Positions 53,719 through 62,790 of a stretch of DNA of 64,000 nucleotides are shown here, one piece after another. Source of the stretch: Acidovorax sp. A79 (lineage in GTDB: Bacteria; Pseudomonadota; Gammaproteobacteria; Burkholderiales; Burkholderiaceae_C); NCBI RefSeq assembly GCF_041154505.1, contig NZ_AP028672.1, positions 5,620,501-5,684,500 on the forward strand, written 5' to 3'. The position numbers and the translations under genes are program-made. The notes beneath the pieces were generated by a model, which did no database searches, was not told the origin of the DNA, and saw nothing but the letters and a program-made list of their open reading frames with translations. The stretch's first letter is position 1, and each line of letters starts with the position of its first letter.

Positions 53719-54678
53719 ATGCCCGTTTCACTGCTCAGCCTGCCCCTGCGCTACTTTCTGGAAGTGGCGCGCACCGGCTCCGTCAACCAGGCGGCGCAGC
53801 GTCTGCATGTGGCCGCGTCCGCCGTGAGCCGCCAGCTCGGCAAGCTGGAGGACAGCCTGGGGGTGGTGCTGTTCGAGCGCCAGGCGCGCGGCATGGCCTT
53901 GACCGAGGCGGGCACCCGCCTGCTGGCGCATGCCAACGCCCATGACGTGCAGTCCGTGGAGCTCATGGCGCAGTTGCGGGGGCTGTCGGCCCAAGGCGCG
54001 GTGCGCGTGCGCGTGGCCTGCACCGAGGGCTTCGCCGCCACCTTCATGCCCCTGGTGATGTCGGCCTTCCGGCAGGCGCACCCGCAGGTGCAGCTGCAGT
54101 TGCAGGTGGCCGTGCCGCACGAGGTGTCGGCCCTGGCGCTGCGCGGCGAGGTCGACCTGGCGCTGAAATACAGCGTCGCTCCCGAGAAGGGGCTGCAGCT
54201 GCTGCACTCGGCCATTGCACCGATCTACGCCATCATGCCGGCGCAGCACCCGCTCGCGTGCCAGCGCAGCGTGTCGGTGGCCGATGTGGTGCGCTACCCG
54301 CTGCTGCTGGGGGCCAGCAGCATCACCGGGCGGCAGCTGTTTGACCTGAGCTGCGCGGTGCAGGGCCTGCGCTACGTGCCTGCCGTGGAGAGCAATTTTT
54401 CCTCGGCGCTGCTGCCGCTGCTCAGCGGCCAGGACGTGGCCCTGGCCAGCTATCTGACGGCTGCGCGCTGGGTGGAGGCCGGGCTGCTGGCGGCCAGGCC
54501 GTTCGATGAAACACAGCTGCAGCAGCGGCGCCTGCAGGTGCTGGCGGCCGAGGGGCGGGTCCCGTCGGCCCTGGTGCAGCAGTTCACGCAGGCGCTGGTG
54601 GCGGCCATCGAGCAGTACGGCAAGCGCAAGGTGGGGCGGCGCAGGACCGCGGTGGCCATGCGGCCCGCCGCACCCTGA
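53719..54678 (+). CDS. LysR family transcriptional regulator
   Basis: This 319-residue regulator has the N-terminal winged helix (about 5-65; LPLRYFLEVARTGSVNQAAQRLHVAASAVSRQLGKLE) and a periplasmic-binding-like effector domain (about 92-300). It is divergent from the Bug-M20 pair by 178 nt, so it most likely controls them in response to the transported solute. ATG 53719 fits the family start; an in-frame extension upstream looks like promoter DNA. Confidence 0.92.
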   Translation: MPVSLLSLPLRYFLEVARTGSVNQAAQRLHVAASAVSRQLGKLEDSLGVVLFERQARGMALTEAGTRLLAHANAHDVQSVELMAQLRGLSAQGAVRVRVACTEGFAATFMPLVMSAFRQAHPQVQLQLQVAVPHEVSALALRGEVDLALKYSVAPEKGLQLLHSAIAPIYAIMPAQHPLACQRSVSVADVVRYPLLLGASSITGRQLFDLSCAVQGLRYVPAVESNFSSALLPLLSGQDVALASYLTAARWVEAGLLAARPFDETQLQQRRLQVLAAEGRVPSALVQQFTQALVAAIEQYGKRKVGRRRTAVAMRPAAP

Positions 54679-54732
54679 CCGCCGAGGGGCGTTCACAACT
54701 GGATACCATTCGCTTCCTACGCACACCGCACC

Positions 54733-55224
54733 ATGGCCAAGAAAGAACACGTTTCCGAGACCCAAGCCACCCAGTTGCTCAAGGCCAACAAGGTGGCTTT
54801 CACCGAGCACCCCTATGACTACCTGGAGCACGGAGGCGCATTGCACAGCGCCGAGGTGCTGGGGCTCGACCCCTTCACCGTGGTCAAGACGCTGGTCATG
54901 CAGGACCAGGATGCCAAGCCGCTGCTGGTGCTGATGCACGGCAACCGCAAGGTCTCCACCAAGAACCTCGCACGCCAGATCGGCGCCAAGTCGGTGGAGC
55001 CCTGTGCCCCCGAGGTGGCCAACCGCCACAGTGGCTACCTGGTGGGTGGCACTTCGCCGTTCGGCACACGGCGCGCCATGCCGGTGTACATCGAGGAGAC
55101 CATCCTCGCCTTGCCCCGCATCGCCATCAACGGCGGGCGCAGGGGCTTTCTGGTGCAGCTGGACCCGCAGGTGTGTGTGCAGCTGCTGGGGGCGAAGCCC
55201 GTGCATTGCGCGCTGGCAGAATAG
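54733..55224 (+). CDS. ybaK: YbaK/EbsC family Cys-tRNA(Pro) deacylase
   Basis: This 163-residue editing enzyme hydrolyses Cys mischarged on tRNA-Pro. YbaK/ProX features are KTLVMQDQDAKPLLVL, the conserved lysine region GNRKVSTKNLAR, and GYLVGGTSPFGTRRAMPVYI then INGGRRGFLV. It lies in front of plsY with 78 nt between them. Confidence 0.92.
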   Translation: MAKKEHVSETQATQLLKANKVAFTEHPYDYLEHGGALHSAEVLGLDPFTVVKTLVMQDQDAKPLLVLMHGNRKVSTKNLARQIGAKSVEPCAPEVANRHSGYLVGGTSPFGTRRAMPVYIEETILALPRIAINGGRRGFLVQLDPQVCVQLLGAKPVHCALAE

Positions 55225-55302
55225 GCCGCCGGGAAAAACAGCCCATGAATAGCCATTGAACAGCCTCCAAGGGCTGAACCATCCGATTACCGAGGAGTTG
55301 CT

Positions 55303-55965
55303 TTGACCGCCGTCTATCCCGTTCTCGCCGCCGTGGCCGCCTACCTGCTGGGCTCGCTCTCTTTCGCCGTCATCGTGACGCGCGTGATGGGACTGAGCGA
55401 CCCGCGCACCTATGGCAGCAAGAATCCGGGGGCGACCAATGTGCTGCGGTCGGGCAGCAAGGCCGCGGCCATCGTGACGCTGCTGCTCGACGCCCTGAAG
55501 GGCTGGCTGCCCGTGGCGCTGGTGATGTGGTTCGGCCGCCCCTACGGGCTGGAGGACGGCACCGTGGCCATGGTGGGTCTGGCCGCCTTCCTGGGCCACC
55601 TGTGGCCGGTTTTCTTCCGCTTCCAGGGCGGCAAGGGCGTGGCCACGGCGCTGGGCGTGCTGCTGGGCATCAGCGTCTGGCTGGGGCTGGCCACGGCCGT
55701 CACCTGGCTCATCATCGCCTTCTTCTTCCGATATTCGTCGCTTGCCTCGCTGGTGGCCGCGGCATTCGCTCCGGTGTACTACCTGCTGGTGGATGGCGTG
55801 GTGTGGTACGCCGAAGGCACGATTGCCGCGTCCATCGTCGTGATGGGCGTGCTGCTGGCATGGCGCCACAAGGAGAACATCCAGCGGCTCATCGAAGGCA
55901 AGGAGTCGCGCCTGGGCAGCAAGAAGGCCAAGCCGGGAGCCGAGGCGGCACCCGGCAAGCGCTGA
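55303..55965 (+). CDS. plsY: Glycerol-3-phosphate acyltransferase PlsY (TTG start)
   Basis: This 220-residue inner-membrane enzyme transfers acyl from acyl-phosphate to glycerol-3-phosphate. PlsY motifs are AYLLGSLSFAVIV, DPRTYGSKNPGATNVLRSG, LGHLWPVFFRFQGGKGVATALGVLLG, and a C-terminal WRHKENIQRLIEGKESRLG. The start is TTG 55303, 6 nt after GAGGAG; no ATG precedes the conserved helix. A terminator follows. Confidence 0.95.
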   Translation: MTAVYPVLAAVAAYLLGSLSFAVIVTRVMGLSDPRTYGSKNPGATNVLRSGSKAAAIVTLLLDALKGWLPVALVMWFGRPYGLEDGTVAMVGLAAFLGHLWPVFFRFQGGKGVATALGVLLGISVWLGLATAVTWLIIAFFFRYSSLASLVAAAFAPVYYLLVDGVVWYAEGTIAASIVVMGVLLAWRHKENIQRLIEGKESRLGSKKAKPGAEAAPGKR

Positions 55966-55996
55966 GGCCGGGCGGCGCTGGCCGCTGCCGGGCACC

Positions 55997-56023
55997 AAGG
56001 CGGCCGGGAACCGCCTTTTTTTT
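55997..56023 (+). terminator. Terminator after plsY
   Basis: AAGGCGG (55997-56003), a 7-nt loop and CCGCCTT (56011-56017) are followed by U7. Confidence 0.85.
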
Positions 56024-56053
56024 GCATGGCCCCACCCGGTTTTTTCATCGGGA

Positions 56054-57079
56054 TCAGAGCGACCCTGGCCCGGTGATGAGTCCCCGCAGCCCCGCGCTGT
56101 GCTGTGCCGCATACAGTCCCAGGCGCACCATGGTGCGGTGGTTGAGCTCCAGCCCCACGGCGGAGCGGGCCAGCGCGGACTGGATGCGGGGTTTTCCACT
56201 GGCTGTCTGGTACAGGCTGGGCTGGGCGTGGTGGTGGCCGCTGCGGTCCAGCAGGCTTGCCACCAAAGGGTGGTTGGCCTTTTCGCTGCGGCGCAGCACG
56301 ATGGCCGTCTCGCCGTTGTCGAGCTTCACGAAGGTGCCTGGCGGGCACAGCCCGATGGAGCGCACCAGGGTGTAGCTCACTTCATCGCGCTGGTCCACTT
56401 CCTGGCCCACGAGGGCGCGCACCGAATCGGTCGCGCTGCGGCCTGCGCGCGACTTGCGCGGGCTGATCATGGCCGCGTAGCGGTCAATGGTGCTCAGGAC
56501 GCGGGTGAGGCGGTCTTCGGGCTCTTGCTGGGCCAGCGGAACACGGTCGGCAATGCTGGCGTGGTGCTGCCCGACCACGTCCAGCCAGAGCGCGTCATTG
56601 ATGAACAGGCGCTCCAGCAGCGCCTGGCTTTCCAGCGGGTGGCTCTTGATGGCCTCCTGCTGGGCCGTGGTGGGGCGCTCGCGCTGCTCGGCCAGTTCGT
56701 CCTGCAGGGCGGTCATGCCGATGTTCATGGTCAAGGCCGCGCGCACCAGGCTGTCGCGCTCGCGCGCGGGCAGTTCCAGCTCATGGGCCATGATGTGGCA
56801 CAGCGTGCCGCACACCAGGGCGTGGGAGGCGCTGTAGCCCACGGTGGAGGTGGAGGCCAGCTGGAACATCAGGTACAGCGCGGCGTCGATATCGTGTGCC
56901 ACCAGGTCTTGCAGCCAGCCATCGAACTGGCGCACCTTGGCGGCGAAGTCCTGCACCTGCAGCGGGCGGGACAGCAGCACCGACAGCGCGGACTCCAGGT
57001 CCGCCCACAGGCTCAGCAGGTCCTCGTATTCGCCTTCGGCGTGGTGGTGGTGGTGGCCGGCGTGATGGTGGACGGACAT
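56054..57079 (-). CDS. Degenerate HD-domain (HD-GYP-like) protein with His-rich N-terminus
   Basis: This 341-residue protein starts with a metal-binding-looking stretch (HHHAGHHHHHAEGEYED). Its middle (about 85-215) follows the HD-GYP layout: SASHALVCGTLCHIMAHELEL, SHPLESQALLERL, VVGQHHASIADRV, then DRLTRVLSTIDRYAAMISPRK. The HD pair itself is replaced (ALTMNIGMTALQD) and the GYP loop is missing, so c-di-GMP hydrolysis is unlikely. The C-terminal third (about 230-341) is a small domain of unknown role. Possibly a signalling scaffold or metal-dependent sensor. Confidence 0.72.
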   Translation of the reverse strand: MSVHHHAGHHHHHAEGEYEDLLSLWADLESALSVLLSRPLQVQDFAAKVRQFDGWLQDLVAHDIDAALYLMFQLASTSTVGYSASHALVCGTLCHIMAHELELPARERDSLVRAALTMNIGMTALQDELAEQRERPTTAQQEAIKSHPLESQALLERLFINDALWLDVVGQHHASIADRVPLAQQEPEDRLTRVLSTIDRYAAMISPRKSRAGRSATDSVRALVGQEVDQRDEVSYTLVRSIGLCPPGTFVKLDNGETAIVLRRSEKANHPLVASLLDRSGHHHAQPSLYQTASGKPRIQSALARSAVGLELNHRTMVRLGLYAAQHSAGLRGLITGPGSL

Positions 57080-57098
57080 GGCGATGCGCGTCGGGGGC

Positions 57099-57746
57099 TC
57101 AGTTGCGCTTTTCCAGCACCATCTGGTCGTTGATGCGGGTCATCTGGAACTCGGTCAGGAAGCTGTTGCCCAGCAGCACGTAGGGCATGGCCTGCGAGGT
57201 GATGACGGCTTCGACCCCGAACACCTCGACGTCGCCGATGCGCACCGAGTCGAGCTTCATGCGCCACCCTTGTGCCACCCCGTTGGCGGTGCTCATGCGC
57301 ACGGGCTGGCCGCTCTGGTAGTTCAGGCCCATCCGCTCCGCGTCGGGCCGCCCGATGGCCACGGTGGAGGCGCCCGTGTCGACCATGTACTGCATCACGC
57401 GGCCGTTGATCGTGCCGCTGTTGACGAAATGCCCGCGGCTGTCGGCCATCAGCACAATGCGCTTGCCGCTGCCTCCCCGGCTGCCCACGCTCACGGGGGC
57501 CTCGCCCAGCCGCAGGGTGCGGCGCGTGCCATTGACTTCGATGGTGGCTTCTTCTTTGGTGACGGTAATGACCTTGACGCCCTGGTACTCATCCCCAGCA
57601 CCCACCGCCTTGGGTGGGTTGGCATCCACCACCAGCAAGGCCTTGCTGCCCAGCATGCCCGCCAGCGCCACCGCCTGCGCATGAGCCCAGGACGGGGCCA
57701 AGCACAGAGCAACCAGCGCGGCCAGAGCAAAGGAGTGGATCGTCAT
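57099..57746 (-). CDS. Periplasmic retropepsin-like aspartic protease
   Basis: This 215-residue protein has a signal peptide (about 1-23, WAHAQ) and a single retropepsin-like domain (about 95-210): GHFVNSGTINGRVMQYMVDTGASTVAIG with the catalytic DTGAS, and the later VLLGNSFL hydrophobic-Gly motif. It fits the TIGR02281 family of small bacterial aspartic proteases, active as dimers. The start is set at the signal peptide; frames upstream lie in a family B repeat. Confidence 0.88.
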   Translation of the reverse strand: MTIHSFALAALVALCLAPSWAHAQAVALAGMLGSKALLVVDANPPKAVGAGDEYQGVKVITVTKEEATIEVNGTRRTLRLGEAPVSVGSRGGSGKRIVLMADSRGHFVNSGTINGRVMQYMVDTGASTVAIGRPDAERMGLNYQSGQPVRMSTANGVAQGWRMKLDSVRIGDVEVFGVEAVITSQAMPYVLLGNSFLTEFQMTRINDQMVLEKRN

Positions 57747-57780
57747 TCGTCGATGGCGCTGTGCGCCTCCCCCGTACCTC

Positions 57781-57884
57781 GGAACTGGCGCGGCCCAGGT
57801 GAGGGACGCCAAGCCAGGGCCGCCCCGCAGCGAGGGCGTCGTCCCCCTGGAGGGGGAAGGCGCGAAGCGACTCAGGGGGTGCTC
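57781..57884 (-). repeat. Dispersed repeat family B, copy 3
   Basis: Minus-strand reading starts 4 nt after the yajQ stop with GCACCCCCTGAGTCGCTTCG, then CCCCCTCCAGGGGGACGAC, CCTCGCTGCGGGGCGGCCCT and ends GGGCCGCGCCAGTTCC. It separates yajQ from the aspartic protease gene. Confidence 0.8.
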
Positions 57885-57888
57885 CATC

Positions 57889-58374
57889 TCAGTCGCGGAA
57901 GTTGTCGAAGGACAGGGGCACGTCGGTCACGTCCTTGCGGATGAGCGCCATGGCCGCCTGCAGGTCGTCGCGCTTGGCGCCGGTCACGCGCACCTTGTCT
58001 TCCTGGATGGCGCCCTGCACCTTGAGCTTGCTCTCCTTGAGCAGCTTCTGGATCTTCTTGGCCAGCTCGCTTTCGATGCCGTTGCGCACCTTGATGACCT
58101 GCTTGACCTTGTCGCCACCCATTTTCTGGACATCGCCCAGGTCGAGAAAGCGCACATCGACGTTGCGCTTGGTGAGCTTGTTGCGCAGCACGTCCTCGAT
58201 CTGGGTGAGCTGGAAGTCGGCGTCGCCGATCAGCGTGATGTCCTTGTCCTTGATCTCGATGCTGGCCGAAGTGCCCTTGAAGTCGAAGCGGGTGGCGATT
58301 TCCTTGGCGGTGTTCTCGACCGCGTTTTTCACTTCGACGAGGTTGGCTTCGCAGACGGTGTCAAAAGATGGCAT
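57889..58374 (-). CDS. yajQ: YajQ family nucleotide-binding protein
   Basis: This 161-residue protein starts [22 protein letters not shown] and has the YajQ pattern [46 protein letters not shown] and the closing [11 protein letters not shown]. YajQ proteins bind tRNA/nucleotides, and in Xanthomonas a homologue binds c-di-GMP. It is divergent from murB by 73 nt. Confidence 0.94.
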   Translation of the reverse strand: MPSFDTVCEANLVEVKNAVENTAKEIATRFDFKGTSASIEIKDKDITLIGDADFQLTQIEDVLRNKLTKRNVDVRFLDLGDVQKMGGDKVKQVIKVRNGIESELAKKIQKLLKESKLKVQGAIQEDKVRVTGAKRDDLQAAMALIRKDVTDVPLSFDNFRD

Positions 58375-58447
58375 GGTGGCTCTCAATCTCAGGGGAAACG
58401 GTGCAATTCGCAGGGGGCCGAAAGGGCCCGGTGCGACAATCGGGCCA

Positions 58448-59521
58448 ATGGTAGTCGAGAAAAACGCCCCTTTGCAGCCCTGGAACACCTTTGGCATCGC
58501 TGCGCGCGCCCAAACCCTGGTGCGCGTGCGCTCGGCGGCCGATGTGCTGGCCGTGCTGAACGATTCCGATCTGGCCGCGGCGCCCAAATTCGTCCTGGGC
58601 GGCGGCAGCAACATCATCCTGACGGGCGATGTGAAACCCGTCGTGCTCAAGATGGAGATCAAGGGCCTGCGCCTGGTGGAGGACACGCCCAAGGCCTGGA
58701 TCGTGGAGGCGGGCGCGGGCGAGGTCTGGCACGACTGCGTGGCCTGGACGCTGGAGCAGGGCTACGCGGGCCTGGAGAATCTGGCGCTGATCCCGGGCAC
58801 CGTGGGGGCTGCGCCCGTGCAGAACATCGGCGCGTATGGCGTGGAACTGCAGGACCGCTTCGAGTCGCTGGACGCGATGGACCTGGCCACGGGCCGGTCG
58901 TTCACGCTGGATGCCGCCCAGTGCGGCTTTGGCTACCGGGATTCGGTGTTCAAGCATGCGCCGTCGGAGGCACTGGATGCGGGCGGGTTGCCGCGCGGCA
59001 TGGGCCTGGAAGGCCGGGCGGTGATCACCCATGTACGCTTTCGCCTGCCCAAGCCCTGGAAACCGGTGCTGGGCTACCTCGACCTGGAGCGCCGCCGCAT
59101 GGAAGAGGGCGTGGAGCATCCCACGGCGCGGCAGATCTTCGGCTGGGTCTGCGACATCCGTCGCGCCAAGCTGCCCGATCCGGCCGTGGTGGGCAATGCG
59201 GGCAGTTTCTTCAAGAACCCCACGGTGTCGCCGGACCAGTGCGCCGACATCATCGCGCGCGAGCCGCGCATCGTGCACTACCCCATGCCCGACGGCAGCA
59301 TCAAGCTGGCCGCGGGCTGGCTGATCGATGCCTGCGGCTGGAAGGGCAAGTCCATCGGCAAGGCCGGCGTGTATGAAAAGCAGGCCCTCGTGCTGGTCAA
59401 CCGGGGGCGGGGTGCCGACAGCGTGACCGGCGGCGAGGTGATGACCCTGGCCAAGGCCATCCAGACCAGCGTGTACGAGCGCTTCGGCATCCGGCTGGAG
59501 CCCGAGCCCGTGGTGGTATAG
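58448..59521 (+). CDS. murB: UDP-N-acetylenolpyruvoylglucosamine reductase
   Basis: This 357-residue FAD enzyme makes UDP-MurNAc for peptidoglycan. It has the [14 protein letters not shown] start, [10 protein letters not shown] and [20 protein letters not shown] in the FAD domain, the catalytic region with [10 protein letters not shown], and NAGSFFKNP with the catalytic serine. It is of the long E. coli class (type I). The start ATG 58448 fits the family. Confidence 0.96.
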   Translation: MVVEKNAPLQPWNTFGIAARAQTLVRVRSAADVLAVLNDSDLAAAPKFVLGGGSNIILTGDVKPVVLKMEIKGLRLVEDTPKAWIVEAGAGEVWHDCVAWTLEQGYAGLENLALIPGTVGAAPVQNIGAYGVELQDRFESLDAMDLATGRSFTLDAAQCGFGYRDSVFKHAPSEALDAGGLPRGMGLEGRAVITHVRFRLPKPWKPVLGYLDLERRRMEEGVEHPTARQIFGWVCDIRRAKLPDPAVVGNAGSFFKNPTVSPDQCADIIAREPRIVHYPMPDGSIKLAAGWLIDACGWKGKSIGKAGVYEKQALVLVNRGRGADSVTGGEVMTLAKAIQTSVYERFGIRLEPEPVVV

Positions 59522-59578
59522 CCTTCTGCACAGGCACCCGGAGTCCGCCAGAACACCGGCAACCGGAGCCGCATAAAA

Positions 59579-59602
59579 AAAGCCACCTGATCGGTGGCTT
59601 TG
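59579..59602. terminator. Terminator between murB and argG
   Basis: GCCACC (59582-59587) and GGTGGC (59593-59598) with A and T tracts form a short bidirectional terminator. A family A repeat starts directly after it. Confidence 0.7.
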
Positions 59603-59660
59603 CTATTTATTTAATAGCTTGTCGCGCTTTCCTGTCCAGCGGCAGGGCATGTTTTTGTGC
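59602..59660 (+). repeat. Dispersed repeat family A, copy 9
   Basis: GCTATTTATTTAATAGCTT, GTCGCGCTTTCCTGTCCAGC and GGCAGGGCATGTTTTTGTG keep the family order. It lies between murB and argG, which converge. Confidence 0.6.
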
Positions 59661-59721
59661 CTGTTAGGCAGGGTGCGGGGGGCGGGCGTGCTTCCGGCCG
59701 CCCGCGCCCTTGCCAGCATCA

Positions 59722-61098
<1,377 letters not shown>

Positions 61099-61416
61099 TC
61101 AGCCGAAATGGCAGATGTAGTGGTAGGCCTCGGTCACGCGGATGTCGAACTTGGAGTTGCCTGGCACGCTGAACTTCTCGCCAGCGGAGGACTTCACCCA
61201 GTTGTCGGTGCCCGCCAGCTTGTACTCGCACGAGCCCGCCACGCATTCCATGATTTCCGGCGCGCCGGTGTTGAAGGTGAGCGTCGCTGGCAGCACCACG
61301 CCCACCGACTTCTTCGTGCCATCGGGGAAGGTGATGCCGTGGCTCACGCACTTGCCGTCAAAGTACACATTGGCCTGGGTGGTGACGGACACGCCGTCGA
61401 TTTTTTCGGTGGTCAT
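61099..61416 (-). CDS. ppnP: Pyrimidine/purine nucleoside phosphorylase
   Basis: This 105-residue cupin-fold protein (former DUF1255/YaiE) has FDGKCVSHGITFPDGTKKSVGVVLPATLTF, APEIMECVAGSCEYKL and FSVPGNSKFDIRV. Family members phosphorolyse diverse nucleosides. It is upstream of argG; a functional link is not obvious. Confidence 0.93.
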   Translation of the reverse strand: MTTEKIDGVSVTTQANVYFDGKCVSHGITFPDGTKKSVGVVLPATLTFNTGAPEIMECVAGSCEYKLAGTDNWVKSSAGEKFSVPGNSKFDIRVTEAYHYICHFG

Positions 61417-61524
61417 GGGTGCGCTGGATAAGGTTGGAGGAAACCCGCGATTTTAGGGCAGGGGGGCGGCGGCCTGGCCGGCGGGGCCCCACTAAAAACC
61501 CCCCGCCCGCAGATCGCCCAAGCA

Positions 61525-61546
61525 AAAGAGCCCCGAAGGGCTCTTT
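61525..61546 (-). terminator. Terminator after the glycine-zipper gene
   Basis: AAAGAGCCC (61525-61533), loop CGAA and GGGCTCTTT (61538-61546) form a 9-bp stem; the U-run serves the minus strand, 21 nt after the stop at 61568. Confidence 0.82.
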
Positions 61547-61567
61547 GCGATGGCTGGCGCCAGGGGC

Positions 61568-62221
61568 TCAGCGCCAGTAGGGATTGCGGTGGTGCGGGTA
61601 GTAGGGACGGCTGTCGTAGCCGTATTCGATCACGGTGACGGGCGGCGTCACATAGGTGGGCTGCTGGTACACCGGTTGCGCGGGATAGGTGGAGGTCACC
61701 ACGCCAGGCTGGCTGTACACGCCTTGCGAAGCGTACGGGTCGGGCTGCGTGGAGTAGGTCTGGCCCGCGGGCTGCACGCTCAAGGGAATCCAGCGGCCCG
61801 GGTCCGTCTGGGTGCGGGTGGTGTACTGGCGCCCGGCGTACTCATAGACCACGTCGTAGCCGACCGTGCGATTTTCGTAGTACGTCTCGGTGGTGCAACG
61901 CTGCACGTTCTGGTACTGGGGCTGTCCGCCTTCGATCTGGTTGCCCAGCACGGCACCGCCCAGCACGCCGATGGCGGTGGCGGCGGCACGGCCGCTGCCT
62001 TTGCCGATGGCATTGCCGGCGGCGCCCCCGGCAATGGCGCCCATCACGGCGCCAGCGCCGCTGGTGCGGTTGCCGCTGTACACCGTTTCATTGCCGCACA
62101 CCTGCTGCGGCGTGGCGACCTGCTGCACGACGGGGGTGGCGGAGAGCACGCGGCCCTGCTCCTGCGCGCTGGCCATGGTGGCGATGGCCGCCATGGCGGA
62201 AAAAATGACGATCTTTTTCAT
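61568..62221 (-). CDS. Glycine-zipper 2TM domain envelope protein
   Basis: This 217-residue protein has a signal peptide (about 1-19, MASAQ). A glycine zipper (about 52-95; GAGAVMGAIAGGAAGNAIGKG and AIGVLGGAVLGNQI) of the Rick-17kDa/YmgG type follows. The tail is rich in Tyr, Pro and Gln (YQQPTYVTPPVTV, YYPHHRNPYWR). Such proteins insert in or contact the outer membrane. AAGGAG precedes ATG 62221. Function unknown. Confidence 0.85.
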   Translation of the reverse strand: MKKIVIFSAMAAIATMASAQEQGRVLSATPVVQQVATPQQVCGNETVYSGNRTSGAGAVMGAIAGGAAGNAIGKGSGRAAATAIGVLGGAVLGNQIEGGQPQYQNVQRCTTETYYENRTVGYDVVYEYAGRQYTTRTQTDPGRWIPLSVQPAGQTYSTQPDPYASQGVYSQPGVVTSTYPAQPVYQQPTYVTPPVTVIEYGYDSRPYYPHHRNPYWR

Positions 62222-62355
62222 GGAGAAACTCCTTTCGGGTCGGTACATAACGCACCAGACTGTGGAAAAGTTTAGGCCGGCAAGGTCAATCCAGGGCCTG
62301 GTCGCCGTAAATCTGCGTAAAGATTTGTGCAATTTCCCCGGTCTGTGCGCTTGAT

Positions 62356-62742
62356 TCACGCGGCCGCAGGCCGTTCCATCCAGGTTTGCCACTGATCGGG
62401 GGCAAAACCCACCGAGATGTGGGTCTTGCCGCCCTGCTGCCACTCGACCACCGGGCGCTTGATCACGCTGGGCTGGGCCTGCATCAGGGCACTGGCGCTG
62501 TCTTCGCCTTGCACGGCTGCCTGGACGTTCGAGTCCAGCTTGCGCCAGGTGGTTCCCTGGCGATTGACCAGCTTCTCCCAGCCGACGGCCAACATCCAGC
62601 CGGGGAGGCGGGCGGCGGGAACGCCCTGTTTCTTGAAATCATGGAACGCGTAGTCCAGCCCCTGTTCCGTGAACCAGGCGCGGGATTTCTTGACGGTGTC
62701 GCAGTTGGGAATGCCGTAGACGGTGATGTGTGAGGTTGTCAT
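62356..62742 (-). CDS. ArsC/Spx family (YffB-like) protein
   Basis: This 128-residue thioredoxin-fold protein opens ITVYGIPNCDTVKKSRAWF, with a single redox cysteine (C15 if ATG 62742 is the start) rather than CxxC, and continues YAFHDFKKQGVP and the VIKRPVVEW motif with the conserved arginine of ArsC-like reductases. YffB-type members are glutathione-dependent thiol reductases; arsenate reduction is not implied. An earlier in-frame ATG pair would add a few residues. Confidence 0.9.
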   Translation of the reverse strand: MTTSHITVYGIPNCDTVKKSRAWFTEQGLDYAFHDFKKQGVPAARLPGWMLAVGWEKLVNRQGTTWRKLDSNVQAAVQGEDSASALMQAQPSVIKRPVVEWQQGGKTHISVGFAPDQWQTWMERPAAA

Positions 62743-62790
62743 GCCGCGCATCATCCGCCAATTGCGGCCTGGGCGACAATCCCGCCCTGT

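Noticed and set aside
57747..57887. N-terminal extension of the aspartic protease
   Set aside because: These codons lie in a family B repeat and precede a clear signal peptide start at 57746.
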